From the NCBI GenBank assembly GCA_002917075.1, contig NTMA01000148.1, forward strand, positions 1 to 64,000: a stretch of 64,000 nt of DNA. The letters are read 5' to 3'. The notes beneath the pieces are model-generated. The model made no database searches, was not told where the DNA came from, and worked only from the letters and a program-made list of their open reading frames with translations. Below, in pieces: positions 12,194 to 23,654 of the stretch (positions are counted from its first letter, which is position 1; every line of letters starts with the position of its first letter). This stretch comes from Hawksworthiomyces lignivorus (lineage: Eukaryota > Ascomycota > Sordariomycetes > Ophiostomatales > Ophiostomataceae). Position numbers and translations under genes: made by a program.

Positions 12194-15114
12194 CGTGTTG
12201 GAGGGATGAACTTTTGTAAAGATGGGGAGGTGGGCGTAATAAGAGACGAAATAGGGGCGTAGATAGAAGATAAACACACCAGCGTGTAGCAGGTGATGGG
12301 AGAATATGATTTGGATTGGTGGCTGTGCGGGACTCTGTATCCTTCGTGATTAGTGAGTGGTGGCCACTTCTGGAAATAAGCTTTTTAGTCTGGATTGTTC
12401 TGGGATGGTGTTTGTGGCATGTCCGCGAGGAGCGTTAAAGCGCTAGACAGACAGGAATGACCAACACTGTAGGAAAATAAAATACAAAGGAACGGTATGA
12501 TGACAGGCGACGCCCCAGAAGAAGCTGGGCAAACTACAAGCAATCCCAGGGCCGTAGAATTTATCTTCGTAAAAAATATATGTATGGGGGGGAGGGGACT
12601 AGGGGGAGTCGGTAATGTGGGATGATCCTACCTTTGACTTCTAATATATTTGGATGGAGTGGACGCTGCGATTGCAATATGTTGAAATGAAGTGCAGAGT
12701 TCTGAAGACGAGTGAGACACTTTGTTTGTCTGACTGTTTGCTTTTATCGTTTGTCGTTTATTTCTTCGTATGAAGAGATGTGAAGGCGATACACAGAAAA
12801 TGGTTTGAGGTTTGATATAACCTGAAAATGCTTTAGAAGATAGTTGAATAGGATAGGCCAAGAACACACTAATACGGTGAATGGCGAGTTATGGTGAGAA
12901 TTGAGGGACTTGAAGAGCAGCGAGATTCTAAATGGAGATTTTGAAGCTATTACCAGGGCGCAAACATATAGATGCAGAAGCACAAGAAAACAAAAAGAAA
13001 GAAGAGAAGAAAGGAGTGATTAAATCATAAAACAGAAGAAAGATGTGCCTTTAAGTGCCTGTGTTCTTTCCAGTCACTGCTTTGTTGGGAGAGATTGGCA
13101 CAAGGCACGACTCGATACCAACCAAGCATTGGTATGGAGCGTGTTGAACAAGTAACTCGGACCTACCCCGTATCTCCCAAATGCTTATGTACGCGTGCGT
13201 ACCATTTCTTTGTAAGATACACGCACATATACATACGTACATACGCATTCGCGGATACCCTTGCACAAGCAGGCAAGCACAGAACGAAGCGAAGAAGCGC
13301 AGGGAAGGCACGTTTCTCAGAGGCGACAAGGGAGGGGTGTCCGCAACGGGGAATCTACGTACGCATACCCCATGAGCCTAGTCTGCGGTATGCTGTGCTA
13401 GACCACGGAGTAGCGTGGTGGAAGAGAAAAGGGGAAAGAGGAGGGAAAAATCATCAAGTAATAACAAGAAAAGGCTCTGGATCAATTAGGAAAATCAAAG
13501 ACCTGGAAGAGCCCCGACCCAACCCAAAATGGTCTCATGCTATGAGTGTGTTGCATAGTGCCGTTAGACCTATAATTTTTTTTCTCGTTGTTCGTTACTC
13601 TTTGTCCTCTCTCTTCTGCTTCTTATTTTCTCCTTAAGCTCCGACAGACCAAGAACTAGAGGCGGCCGTATTCTACACCTTCTATCCTACCATCTCAATT
13701 TCCTCTTCATTGAGCTTGAAGCGCGTGTTTCCCCCCCAAAAGATTTCGCTGACAGCTGGGCAGGCCGGTCCTTCGAGCCAACTACCGGAAGCAAATCATA
13801 CTTATTTAGTAGTAGCATTGGAGACGGTGACAAACAAACAAAAAAAAAAAAAAACCACAAATAATCTCAACAAAATAATGCTCAACAGAGAAACAAAGAA
13901 ACCACAAGACATAAGACACAGCAAGTCCACAAAATGACTGACCGCTCTGGAGTGTGATGCGGGGGGCTTCCCGAAGATGCACATTCCAGGAGACCCGATC
14001 CACGAGGTCATGGGATTCATTCTCGAGCAGCAATTCAGCCGGGGTAACCATACCGACTGCTCAATCCCTTTTTTTTTCTTTCTCTATTTGTCCTCGTTTC
14101 GCTTGTATCCTTACTTCCTGACATGAAATGACGCGTTCGGCATGCGCCGGCTCTGCAACTATTTGTTTGTGAGGAATACTAGCAAGTTGGTCTTGTTCTG
14201 CTGCTCCTCACTTCTGCTGTGTGGGGGTAAGAACTCCTCTATGCGAAGGCGCAATAACTATTAGTCTCCTGTCTCAGGTGTTCCATTTCATCGTGCAGTG
14301 TGAGGGACAAAATGGCAAGTCTATGCGTCTCATCAGGACATTGCAGATAATAAAGTATGCATATACACTCTGTCTACACACGCCCGTCTAGAGCTCTTGC
14401 GAATAACTAGATCAGAGCGGGACTTGGCATATTAGCATCTCACCGCCATGCTTGAAAACGAGATATTACTTTACGGAGCTCAGTTATTGATCTTTCCTTT
14501 ATTTCTCTCTTTCACGTTCAAACTGCTTTGTCTTCTCTGCGTTTCCCGTCTCTATGCCTACACGCCCTGGGCATGAGCTACGCCAAACGGACTAGTAAAG
14601 CACTGGACGTTGTACAAGCCCCACTGGTGAGAGCCACACAATAAAGGAACTTGCAGCGCCAAACTCTTGTTTCTTCGCATAGGTGAGACTCCCAAGAGAA
14701 GTGGTGTATATCTACAAATATCTCGCAGCTGTCGTGCAATTTCATCGACCGGGATTATAGGGTCATGTGCAGAGAAAAAAAATAGAAAGATGCAAACAAC
14801 CCCCATGCTTGCGGGGATCCCAATAAGAGGCTCAAAGGTACAAAGAATACCAAAGGCTGGGAGCACGGGACAAATACAGCTGTAGTGCGTTGGCTTTACC
14901 CCTTAAGCTCCTTGACTTCATATTGAATCGTACGAATGCGCTTAGAGAATGTCAGCCCTACTCATCTTCTGTCCTTAAAGTTAGAAGAGACGGGCTGGAC
15001 GAGTTGCTCGACGTCCTTGGCTACGCTGTCTTCTGCTATAGAAGATGCATTGTCTCTTCAAGAGCCTCCAGCTACAAGCTGGTTCTAGTGCTTCCAGGCC
15101 TATTTGCTTCTACG

Positions 15115-15116
<2 letters not shown>

Positions 15117-15193
<77 letters not shown>
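15117..15193. repeat. 77-nt poly(T) tract
   Basis: Seventy-seven positions of T with a single A at 15154. Read on the minus strand it is a poly(A) run, as left at the 3' end of a retroposed transcript. No element body or target duplication is recognisable in the sequence to its right, so a plain microsatellite or an assembly-inflated homopolymer is equally possible. Confidence 0.8.
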
Positions 15194-15198
<5 letters not shown>

Positions 15199-15938
15199 GT
15201 ACGCATAGCAAAAATATCTAGACCTTATTTCCTAGATTTCCTCTTCACATATCTACGGCTCACTCGAAAAAGAAGGTACGGGTGCTCTAGATAATTTCAA
15301 GTCGACGCTAATAGCCAATAATTCGATAGCGTTTGAGCACAGAACAAGTTACTCGGGGGAGATTGCTTTTTCGTTGTTGCTACGTACTCATATTCCGGAG
15401 CTCTTCCCCGCGGAACCATACCGAGTTTCAAAGCGCGGGCCAAGTCGCGTCTGTAGGCAGTCTATATTGCGTTTCCACACAACTTAGGAATTAAAATTAG
15501 CGGTGTGAGTGAAAGGTGAAAAGCCAGCACCACAGCACACACAGCTAGTAGAAGCTGCTATGTGAAGGGTGGGAGTTTCTACATACATCAGCAGAGGTTG
15601 GCTGTACGTCGTAGTTCTCACACTTTCAGATGAAAAGGGGTACGGAGACTAGTGACAAGCACCAAGAACCCCAACAAAAAGACTAAAACCGACGCTGGCT
15701 TTGCTATTTTTATTTCCATTGATAACTAAGAAGCGCCCTACCATTTTAAGGCACAATCCAGAAAGATCGCTTATCAAATACCAAAAATAGGACCAGTACG
15801 GAGTAGTAACTTGTTCATGTGGAGGCCCACGCGTCCTAACGTGGCCGTATGGTAATAATTTGCCCCAAGCTTTCAGTATGCCAGCCAGTAGTTATTTGAT
15901 TGTGAGCTGACTCTATTTATACGTTTTATTTTCTTTTA

Positions 15939-15964
15939 TAAAAAATAAAAATAAAAATAAAAAA
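15939..15964. repeat. (AAAAT)n pentanucleotide repeat
   Basis: About four copies of AAAAT inside an A-rich stretch, the second such tract in the window (the first is at 9962-9985). Confidence 0.7.
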
Positions 15965-18900
15965 CACGAAGTGTCCAACAAGGAGAACCATCTGATACCT
16001 GTTGATGGGACCTGTCAGATTCTTTGAGAGCAAATTGGCGATGGCATGAGGCACTGGAATGTGGGTGGCTGTGGGATTGCAAATTGACCAAAAAAAAATT
16101 TTTTGTCGATCACAGAACACTCGAGGCCTTCGTCTAGCGTGGTTCCTGCCCACCCACCAACCTTTGTACTTACAAAGGGGCTATCCAGACTCCCAGAGCA
16201 CCACACACACTTCCCGGAAGCTCTAAATCCACACCGGCTACCGGTGTAGCCTAGCGCTCAGATGCAACAAAGAAGAACCGATGGATGCTGCGGCTGCAGG
16301 ATGTAGTCTACGCGCAGGCTAGTTTGAAGTGCTTCGGGCCTGAATCGTGCCTCCGTGCTATTTGCACCTTACACAAATTGAAACTGGCTGCTCCAGCTAC
16401 GCGAGGACTTTCGTCACCGCATGTCTAGAAGGTGGCTCCTCTGCACTCACACCCCCTCCAACAACAGCGATATCTATTGACATAAAACTTTCTTCTCTCA
16501 CCTCCCTCCCCTTGTCCTTTCTTCGACTTGTGACTCCTCGTTCAAGAGTATCACTAGAAAGAGTTGCGTTGTTTGGTTAGATCAAAGTGGAGTACGACTG
16601 GCCCAGTTTGTGACTCTCTGTGCCTTATCAATAATGGCAAGTTAAGAGGATGAAGATTCGAGGTGCTTAGAGTGGGGGATGGATTGGTTTTGCTGTCAAG
16701 TTCGCATCAGACTTCCAAAAAGCTTCTCGCCTTCCCTTCCTCCTTTTGGTCGGCAACCCTCCTTCTTGTTCCCTTAAATAATAAGGAGATATTTTCGATC
16801 TGGAGGATAGGATAAAAAGATAGAATTTTTAGAGCGAGTAGCTGTGAATCAAGTATCTCTCCGTATAGATGAGCTTTTTTTTTTAATAAAAAAAAAAAAA
16901 AAAACTACCGCTACAGGTATTGTAGCTTTGGAGTGGTGAGGGAGACTTCAAATGGATGAAAATTGCCTTAAAAGAGACATGAAAAGCTGTCATAATGCTG
17001 GGTCATGATTCGCTTATGCTGACAGAGCTTCCAGAAGCTTTGTCTTTTTGGACCTCGTCTTGTAAGAGAGAGCGAGGTCCCACGATGGTGTTGGTGTGGA
17101 CCCCACTGCAACGGTTTGATTGCTTTTCTTGACTATTTCTTGACTCGTTTTATTTTCAATTCTTTTGTGTTGGCGCATTCTCATGACCTTAGGCAGTGTG
17201 GGGTGAACGGAAGCGCAATACATCCCACACCCCATCCCCCAGTTTTGTCAAGGACAGCTCACTGGCACTAGCATGAGACATAATGCCGCAATCTCTCCAG
17301 AAAGGAAAGAATAGCACAAAAAAATGGGGCGCGAACTAACAAAAGAGCGAGAGAAACTGAGATATGGTAGGACGTAAAAGAAAACGAAGATGTCTACGCG
17401 AGGAGCAAGAGGTCCAGAAAAAAAGCAAGATGAACACAAACTCTGCGCCACGGGAACACAAGTGCAAAGGTGGGAGAGCATTGATCATCATCCGATCATA
17501 CGTTCGTATTTCGGTATTACCTGCCTTTCTGTATCCTCCTTTCACCGAGAACGGAGGTGCTTGGTCTTGGTTGTCATGTGTATTTCCATTTGTTATTTTT
17601 GAGCAGAGACGGAAGAGGAGAGAGATGGAGCAAGGGAGCAAGGGACGGAGATGAACCACGTTTACGTGTAGCACAAACATCTAGTTCATCTTGAAGGAGG
17701 ATCTTTCTTCCACTCAGGTGGAAGGACCGCACTTACTCACTTTCTCCTGCTTCTCATGCTCCAAGTACCTTTTCTTTTCTTTTCTTTTCCCTTTTTCATA
17801 CTTATCTCGTTTCTTTCCTTGTTAATACTACTACTTGCTGTTTCCCGTCTTATGGAATTCCTGTCTCCTTCAAACTTTGTTACGGCTCTTATAACCACCG
17901 ATGCGCGCGGACTTTCATCTCTAGGGACAAATGAGTCTAGAATACCTGCGTAAGGAGCGGCCCGCATTGCCCAAACTTGACCTCTCCGAGCTTGTCAAGG
18001 CAAGGCGTTCTTAATCAATAAAAAGGGCTCTTCGCTGCATCATTTCGATATTTTTTGTTCTTCCATTTTTTGCTTGAATTTTAATCTGCCATCGTGGAAG
18101 TTTCTTCTTGTTTTTTTTTTTTTTTTTTAAGCCGCACACCCCTCCCGATCCGGTTCCTAGGTTTTGACGTACCCATTCGCCCGTCACTTTTTCGCCCCTG
18201 CCCTTTTCTAAGCCCCTTGCCGCCTCTAATATTTCACGATTTTTTTTAGTGCTGGAGAGGAGGAGGATCGTGAAGAGGAGCGATAAGGCCGGCTTCCCGT
18301 TCCAACGCTCTGGCTAAGCCTTCCACGGCACTGGGCTGGACCCAACTTTGTTTTCAAAGGCGCATGTGCGAGTGCTCATTACGGGACATCCCGCTTAAGC
18401 ATGAACAGAAAAATTCATGGTTTGCTCTAACGCGCATCTTGTTCACGATAGATCAACTCCGATCGATTGCCCGCCACTGCCTTAGTAGCGTTGTAATTCT
18501 ATGCGTTTCTCTCGTAAAACTTATTAACTGCACAATGTGGGCCACTTCACGATCTTTACTAGCTAGTGCTCTAATTGTTCCATGATGTCCTAGAACGTCC
18601 CTCCCCTAATAATATAGATAAGGCAAATACATACATAGATTGGTCCCATAAGATGCTAAAACGGTTTCCCGTCACAGCAAGTTGGCAACTAGTCGGCCAA
18701 AAAACCTGAATCACGAAAAGAGGTGCAGTACCAAAAAGCCAGGCACCAAACCAGCACTCTTCGCGTCTCACTTCGACTCAGCCCGAGTCTTGGGTCTGGG
18801 CTGCCCATCTCACCACAATCATATCGAAATTGATCTCAGCTAGCATAGAATTTGAACCACAGCTGTTTCGAGCTTCAAAGCAGCTCGACTTAAATAGTCA

Positions 18901-19450
18901 ACTAATATGTGTGATTGTATTCACGCCTGCTGTAACCTGGAGATAAGGCGAGCTGAAAGGTTCGAAAACAACAAACCATGTGCCGCTTATCTTCTTAATT
19001 TTCACCTGGTAGGGTATAAATTAAACTGGGAGAACAGCACGTCTAATAACAACATAAGAAGATTTGCGAAAGCACAACTTATAAGATTGGGACCTGTAGT
19101 GTCACTGTTGTTTTAATTAACCCGATTCTTGCGCGGCCGCTGCTTTTCCATTCCGTCTTATTCCGTTCTTCGTTTTTCCCTCTACTCCGACTAGCAAGTA
19201 GAAACAAAGTGTTCGTCTTTTCCCCCTTTACTTACGCACATGTGCAAACTTATAACCTCGCTTTGCTGTCGATATCGTACAAAATCCAGAGCATTCAAAA
19301 ATCCCAGTCCTATAAACGCATTAAGCACCCATTCTCACTCTTTCGCCTCCACCCACAAGGGATATAAACGTAAATCCAACATTGAGAAAGTGATAAGAAA
19401 CCAAAGAAAAACCAACGCATCCCGCTGGACTGAAAGTCGCGGGCCATCTT

Positions 19451-22400
19451 TCATTGTTCTTCCCCTAGCAGCTGAAAGAGTGACACGATGTACGATGCCA
19501 GCGCCCTGTTCTCTGACATGATTTCGTACAGTCGTGGCAGCATCGGCCGGAAGAGCCGCTCATTCCAGCCACCGGCTTCCTGGGCAGACACCAATGCCGC
19601 TGCTGTGACGGCTTCTGGTTGCTGCCGACTAGTGGCGCTTCCATTAACACCCTTTTGCAATGCAGAAGAGGGTGGTGGCGTAGCCTGTTGACTAGCAGTC
19701 TGGGACTGCGATGTAGCCTTGCGCTTGGATCCCCGTTGCTGGTGTTGCTGGCGTTGTTGATCGTCTTGCTGGTCAGCCAACAGGACCTCCGCCTTAGTCG
19801 CGTTTCTTGCAATGTTGCGAAGCACTAGTACGGCGCTTAACGGGATGCCAGCCGCCTGTGGGGGGAGGTTCGGGTTGCGCTCATCTCGCATTGTCGTCGT
19901 CTCTTCGTAGGACACGCTAATGGTCTTGGCCGGTATCACGTATGACCGCTTCTGCCGCTTGGCGCTGCTGCTTCCCGTGCCCGTAACACTGCCACCTGGC
20001 CCGCCTGGGCCATTGGGCGTCTGACCGCCGGCTACGAGATCCCCGTTGGTCACACTGCTCCGCTGACGTTGGTGTTGCGCTTGGCCACCTCCCGGCTGCT
20101 GGCCGCCTACGGCCGATGATTGCCCTGACAAAGAGGAAGATTGAGCTTGATTAAGCTGTTGATTTTGCTGTTGTTGCTGCGTTCCTCGGCTTTCCTGCTC
20201 CGCCTTCACTGCATGTGTCTTGATGTGTTTCATAAAGTCTACCAAGGCTATCTTGGTCGTCTTGGGATACTTGTGGCAGCCAGCCCACAGACACCGGCAC
20301 TCGCGCTCCTTGTTAGCCACTTTCCCCTCTGCATCTAGCGTCTCGCCTACGTGCCGAGATAGGATGTGCTCATATAGCTTCTCGGCTGAGCCGAAAAAGA
20401 TGCCACACTGATGCGACGGCCGTGAGGCGGATGGCATCTTCCACTGGCAGCGGAAGAATTCACGACCCTCTGGGCTGATGGGCCGCACGCGGGGCCGGAC
20501 GCCCTTAATGATGAATTTTTGCACTTCGCCCTGGGGTGTTTGCTCCTTTTGGATCTGTGCGCCGGCCGAGTGGTATACATGTGTTACGTTGCGAATAAAT
20601 TCTGCTGCGCCTAACATGGTACGCCCGGACTGCTGCACAGGTTGCAAGAACGACGACTGGTACGCCTGCCAGATGGCAATCTGTGTGATTGACGACTCCG
20701 GGTCCTCCTCAAAGAAGCAACGGAGCCATGTGTAGCAGCGCTCCGGCTCATCAGTTGCCACGAGACGCGCTAACAAATCGGGTGGGACTGGTAAAACCTC
20801 CTCAGTTGCTGGTAGCTTTCGCTCGGGCAGCAAGACCAGTTCCTTATGGCCGCGCTTAGCACCGTGTGAGAGGAGTCTCACCAGGTGGCTCACGAGGTTC
20901 TCTGTCTTCACCGATCGCAGTAGCCACTCTACATTTGAAGCCACAGCCGTGTACTGGTAGAGGAAGTCGAGGCAAGCATCCATAAGCTCGTCGTCGTTGA
21001 GCAGCAGCCAGTTCATGACGCTCTGGAGGACACTGGCTGGTACGTTGCCTAGGCGATTCATCTGTGTCATGTTCATGGAGATGCGTCCGACAGCACGGAG
21101 CGCTGTTAGAACCATACCCCTGTCAGACGAGTCGAGCTGGCGAAGAAGTGTTTGGTAGAGAGGGTCGTCGTCGCCGAGAGATAAATACGGGGTTAGTTGT
21201 TCTGCTATGTCGAGAGCGCAGTGCTTCAATTCCACGACAGAGTCTCGATTCGGGAGATTTAAGACAATACATAAGAAGTCCTGGCAAGGAGGGAAGTCTG
21301 CAATGAAGGCTGCATTCTCCTGCAGCGTCACCATGTTCCTGATGGTAAGGGCGGCTTCTGTAATCAAAATGAGCTGGTCTGCAAAGTCTTCGGTTTGTAT
21401 GCTATCGATCGAATCTTTAGGCTGGAGCTGGGCAATGCGTTCAAGAATATCAGGCGTGCCATTGACGCCATCCAGCTCTCCAGTATCATTTTCGTCTGCG
21501 TCCAAATCGTACGAAATCTTCCAGTTGACATTCTGGTAGAAAAGACTACCCACCTGCAGAGCCTTCTCGAGAAGGCCCTCGGCGAGTCCGGGGAAGGACT
21601 CGAATTTATATTTGTCACCCCTTTCGAAAGAAATCTTGACCAGATGGCTCAGTGCGAAGGCCTCCTCTGCTTGCAGGCCTGACCGCAGTGCGCCAAGGCA
21701 CCGCACATAGATATTTGGTCCCTCATTCCCCGGCGGGACGGGTGGTCGCGTCGCAAACCGGCTCAGAGACACACCTGATGCTTGTAGTCGCTGAAGCCGA
21801 TGCTGCTGCAGAAACTTGCCTGGCATAGTGGCAGGGGCTTCAACAGGCTGAAGTATGATTGGAACGGGGCCGCGAGGCTCATAGCTTTGCACAGTGGATG
21901 AGAAGATATCCGAACCTGGTGGGTTATACATGAGCGAAGCACTGCGATGCTGCTGCTGCTGCTGATGTGGTGGAAGATGGTGGGTTTGTTGGTATGGATG
22001 CATAGAGTATGGCTGTTGGGGGTGGTGGCCTTGGGGCGTTCCAGCGAGGTGGTGAGCTTGCCCAGGATGTGTCGGTGTCGCTGCATTGGAACCGTGGCCA
22101 TGGTGGCCAGAAGCGTGACGAGACTGCCGCGAGGAGCCTGTATCTGGCTGAAATATGACCCGCTGGGGAGGCGCCTCGCGGAGGCCGCGCGAGGCGCGGC
22201 CGCTCAAGGGTGTGCCATCGTCTGGGCGTCGGTCGCGTGTTGGCGTCATCATATCATCACTGCCCGGCTGAGCATCAAAGACACCAGAGGGCCGCATCGC
22301 GCGATGGCCACCAAAGTTTTCGAGGGTGCGTGTCAAGAGACCACCGCCTTTGGCTGAGATGTGCTCTAGGATCTCTGGCGGCGGCGGCTCCTGCTTATGA

Positions 22401-22717
22401 ATGGTAGTAATCTCGTAGGCTGCCAGGTTTTTGTAGTAGGCCAACTTCAAGCTGTAAGCCGCCGACGCCTCATTGCTCGAATACAGTTCGAGCAAGTTCA
22501 CCATATTGCGCCACGCGAGCTTCTCCTCGCTGATCTTGTCATACCCGCCATGTTCGACGATCAGCTTAAACAGCTTGAGCAGGTCAACAGGTGTCTGCCC
22601 AACTTTGGGCTCCGGGTCAAAGTTAGTGCCACGCTTTGCATGGTATTCGCGCAGAGCTGCGATGAACTCCTCATATTCAGGGGTGTGGTCGATTGTGTGT
22701 CCTGCTTGAGGCGCCAT
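19451..22717 (-). CDS. RSC9: RSC chromatin-remodelling complex subunit Rsc9 (ARID + RFX-type winged helix)
   Basis: A single uninterrupted frame of 1088 residues. An ARID/BRIGHT DNA-binding domain occupies about residues 12-105 (EYEEFIAALREYHAKRG, then VDLLKLFKLIVEHGGYDK). A Gln/His-rich linker (about 190-290) precedes an armadillo-like helical middle. An RFX-type winged helix lies near 655-745 (TWLRCFFEEDPESSITQIAIW), followed by two C2H2-like zinc modules near 756-835 (CQWKM...HILSRH and CRCLWAGC...HIKTH). The C-terminal third is Gln-rich low complexity with a conserved final helix. This order is that of filamentous-fungal Rsc9, a nuclear subunit of the RSC nucleosome remodeller. The start at 22717 is the first ATG; the frame continues upstream only through a GTG at 22735. 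The absence of introns across 3.3 kb is worth noting. Confidence 0.93.
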   Translation of the reverse strand: MAPQAGHTIDHTPEYEEFIAALREYHAKRGTNFDPEPKVGQTPVDLLKLFKLIVEHGGYDKISEEKLAWRNMVNLLELYSSNEASAAYSLKLAYYKNLAAYEITTIHKQEPPPPEILEHISAKGGGLLTRTLENFGGHRAMRPSGVFDAQPGSDDMMTPTRDRRPDDGTPLSGRASRGLREAPPQRVIFQPDTGSSRQSRHASGHHGHGSNAATPTHPGQAHHLAGTPQGHHPQQPYSMHPYQQTHHLPPHQQQQQHRSASLMYNPPGSDIFSSTVQSYEPRGPVPIILQPVEAPATMPGKFLQQHRLQRLQASGVSLSRFATRPPVPPGNEGPNIYVRCLGALRSGLQAEEAFALSHLVKISFERGDKYKFESFPGLAEGLLEKALQVGSLFYQNVNWKISYDLDADENDTGELDGVNGTPDILERIAQLQPKDSIDSIQTEDFADQLILITEAALTIRNMVTLQENAAFIADFPPCQDFLCIVLNLPNRDSVVELKHCALDIAEQLTPYLSLGDDDPLYQTLLRQLDSSDRGMVLTALRAVGRISMNMTQMNRLGNVPASVLQSVMNWLLLNDDELMDACLDFLYQYTAVASNVEWLLRSVKTENLVSHLVRLLSHGAKRGHKELVLLPERKLPATEEVLPVPPDLLARLVATDEPERCYTWLRCFFEEDPESSITQIAIWQAYQSSFLQPVQQSGRTMLGAAEFIRNVTHVYHSAGAQIQKEQTPQGEVQKFIIKGVRPRVRPISPEGREFFRCQWKMPSASRPSHQCGIFFGSAEKLYEHILSRHVGETLDAEGKVANKERECRCLWAGCHKYPKTTKIALVDFMKHIKTHAVKAEQESRGTQQQQQNQQLNQAQSSSLSGQSSAVGGQQPGGGQAQHQRQRSSVTNGDLVAGGQTPNGPGGPGGSVTGTGSSSAKRQKRSYVIPAKTISVSYEETTTMRDERNPNLPPQAAGIPLSAVLVLRNIARNATKAEVLLADQQDDQQRQQHQQRGSKRKATSQSQTASQQATPPPSSALQKGVNGSATSRQQPEAVTAAALVSAQEAGGWNERLFRPMLPRLYEIMSENRALASYIVSLFQLLGEEQ

Positions 22718-23654
22718 CCTGTGAGGAGGCCGCACACACGCGGCAGAGCCAATCTTTCTCTTCCTAAAAAAGGGAGTGGCTTTGCCTGCGCAGCTCGCTT
22801 CCTAAGAAAAAGCGTGTCGCGATGCTAAGCGCGTCAGAGCGTCAAAAGGCGTGATGCTTGCGAGGATGTTGTAGGTTGTTCTGACAAAGGCGAAAGAATG
22901 GTTTGCACTGGATGATGCGTGTAAAGGGATGCAAGAAACGCGCACCAGGCTCGTTCGCGAAACTACAGAATTCCCTAATATTTTTTTGAAGCGAACTTCG
23001 TGCACGGGCCATGTAGGTGGTAGCCAATCAGGAAAGGCTTATGTCCGCCACAGCTATCTCGTGGCTTGGCAAGACTTCTTAGTGGTGAACAGTGCGTTCA
23101 GGGGTTCTCTCAGAACATCTTAATGAAGTGCGGCTCTCAAGTGCTGGATCAGCAGCTTCAGTAGTGATGTTGAAGATAAGATGATGCATGTCAGAGTACA
23201 TAATTCATTGAGTCTTGAGTATAAGTAAACCAGATCACTTCCTGTAGATTTGTTTGTTTCGTATGTGATGGTTATACATTGCGGTGCCAATTCGAGTAGA
23301 AGCATACTAGACGGCATGTGCTCGAAGTTCTTCTTCCTCTTCTTCCTCCTTCCTCGTCTTCTCCTCTTATTTTATTAACAGATTTTTTTTTTTTTTTGGC
23401 GTGCTATACATATCAAGAAGCGTCACTGATCTATCTGCGTGAAGGAGAAAATCAAATATTATCGTCTTCCGAGGCAACAAAAGTGCTCTTTCCGTTTCAG
23501 CTTCTAGGCATCGCACCTTCCGTCCTTCTCTGTACATATTCATATTGAATAAATGGACTGTTAGATTAAATATATCATATCTTTGACCCAGCTGCCCAAA
23601 CTATTCTCCTATTACTTAACATGTTCGCTGACAACGTTGATGCAATTGTACGCG
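22718..23654. other. Intergenic region between RSC9 and the 23.7-kb gene
   Basis: Shared upstream DNA of two divergently transcribed genes. It contains a T run at 23383-23397 preceded by a CT-rich stretch. No TATA box or other gene is clear. Confidence 0.5.

Larger units (their letters stand above)
11490..13000. other. Long upstream region of the dehydrogenase gene, no genes
   Basis: No coding sequence is supported. Reading toward the minus-strand dehydrogenase, it contains a TATATAAG element (11934-11941) and two clusters of AGGGG/CCCCT (12178-12193 and 12593-12605). The rest is unremarkable. Confidence 0.55.
13001..19450. other. 6.4-kb gene-free block rich in homopolymer tracts
   Basis: No gene is supported on either strand. 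The open frames present lack ATG starts or family resemblance; the longest (13095-13637) begins at a TTG and reads as low-complexity basic sequence. Features that stand out are an A run near 13841-13854, the 77-nt T run at 15117-15193, (AAAAT)n at 15939-15964, T and A runs at 16875-16904 and a T run at 18111-18128. The block ends at the 3' end of RSC9. Confidence 0.55.

Noticed and set aside
13095..13637. 180-codon open frame
   Set aside because: Begins at TTG, basic low-complexity composition, no family resemblance and no splice context.
18285..18345. Stretch reminiscent of the 5S rRNA internal control region (GGCTTCCCGT... then CTAAGCC)
   Set aside because: Only short scattered matches; the conserved GGTTAGTA and GGGTGGGTGACC parts are missing and the ends do not pair.
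19451..22717. Possibility that RSC9 contains hidden introns
   Set aside because: The frame is open and family motifs run without gaps through all domains, so no splice is needed.
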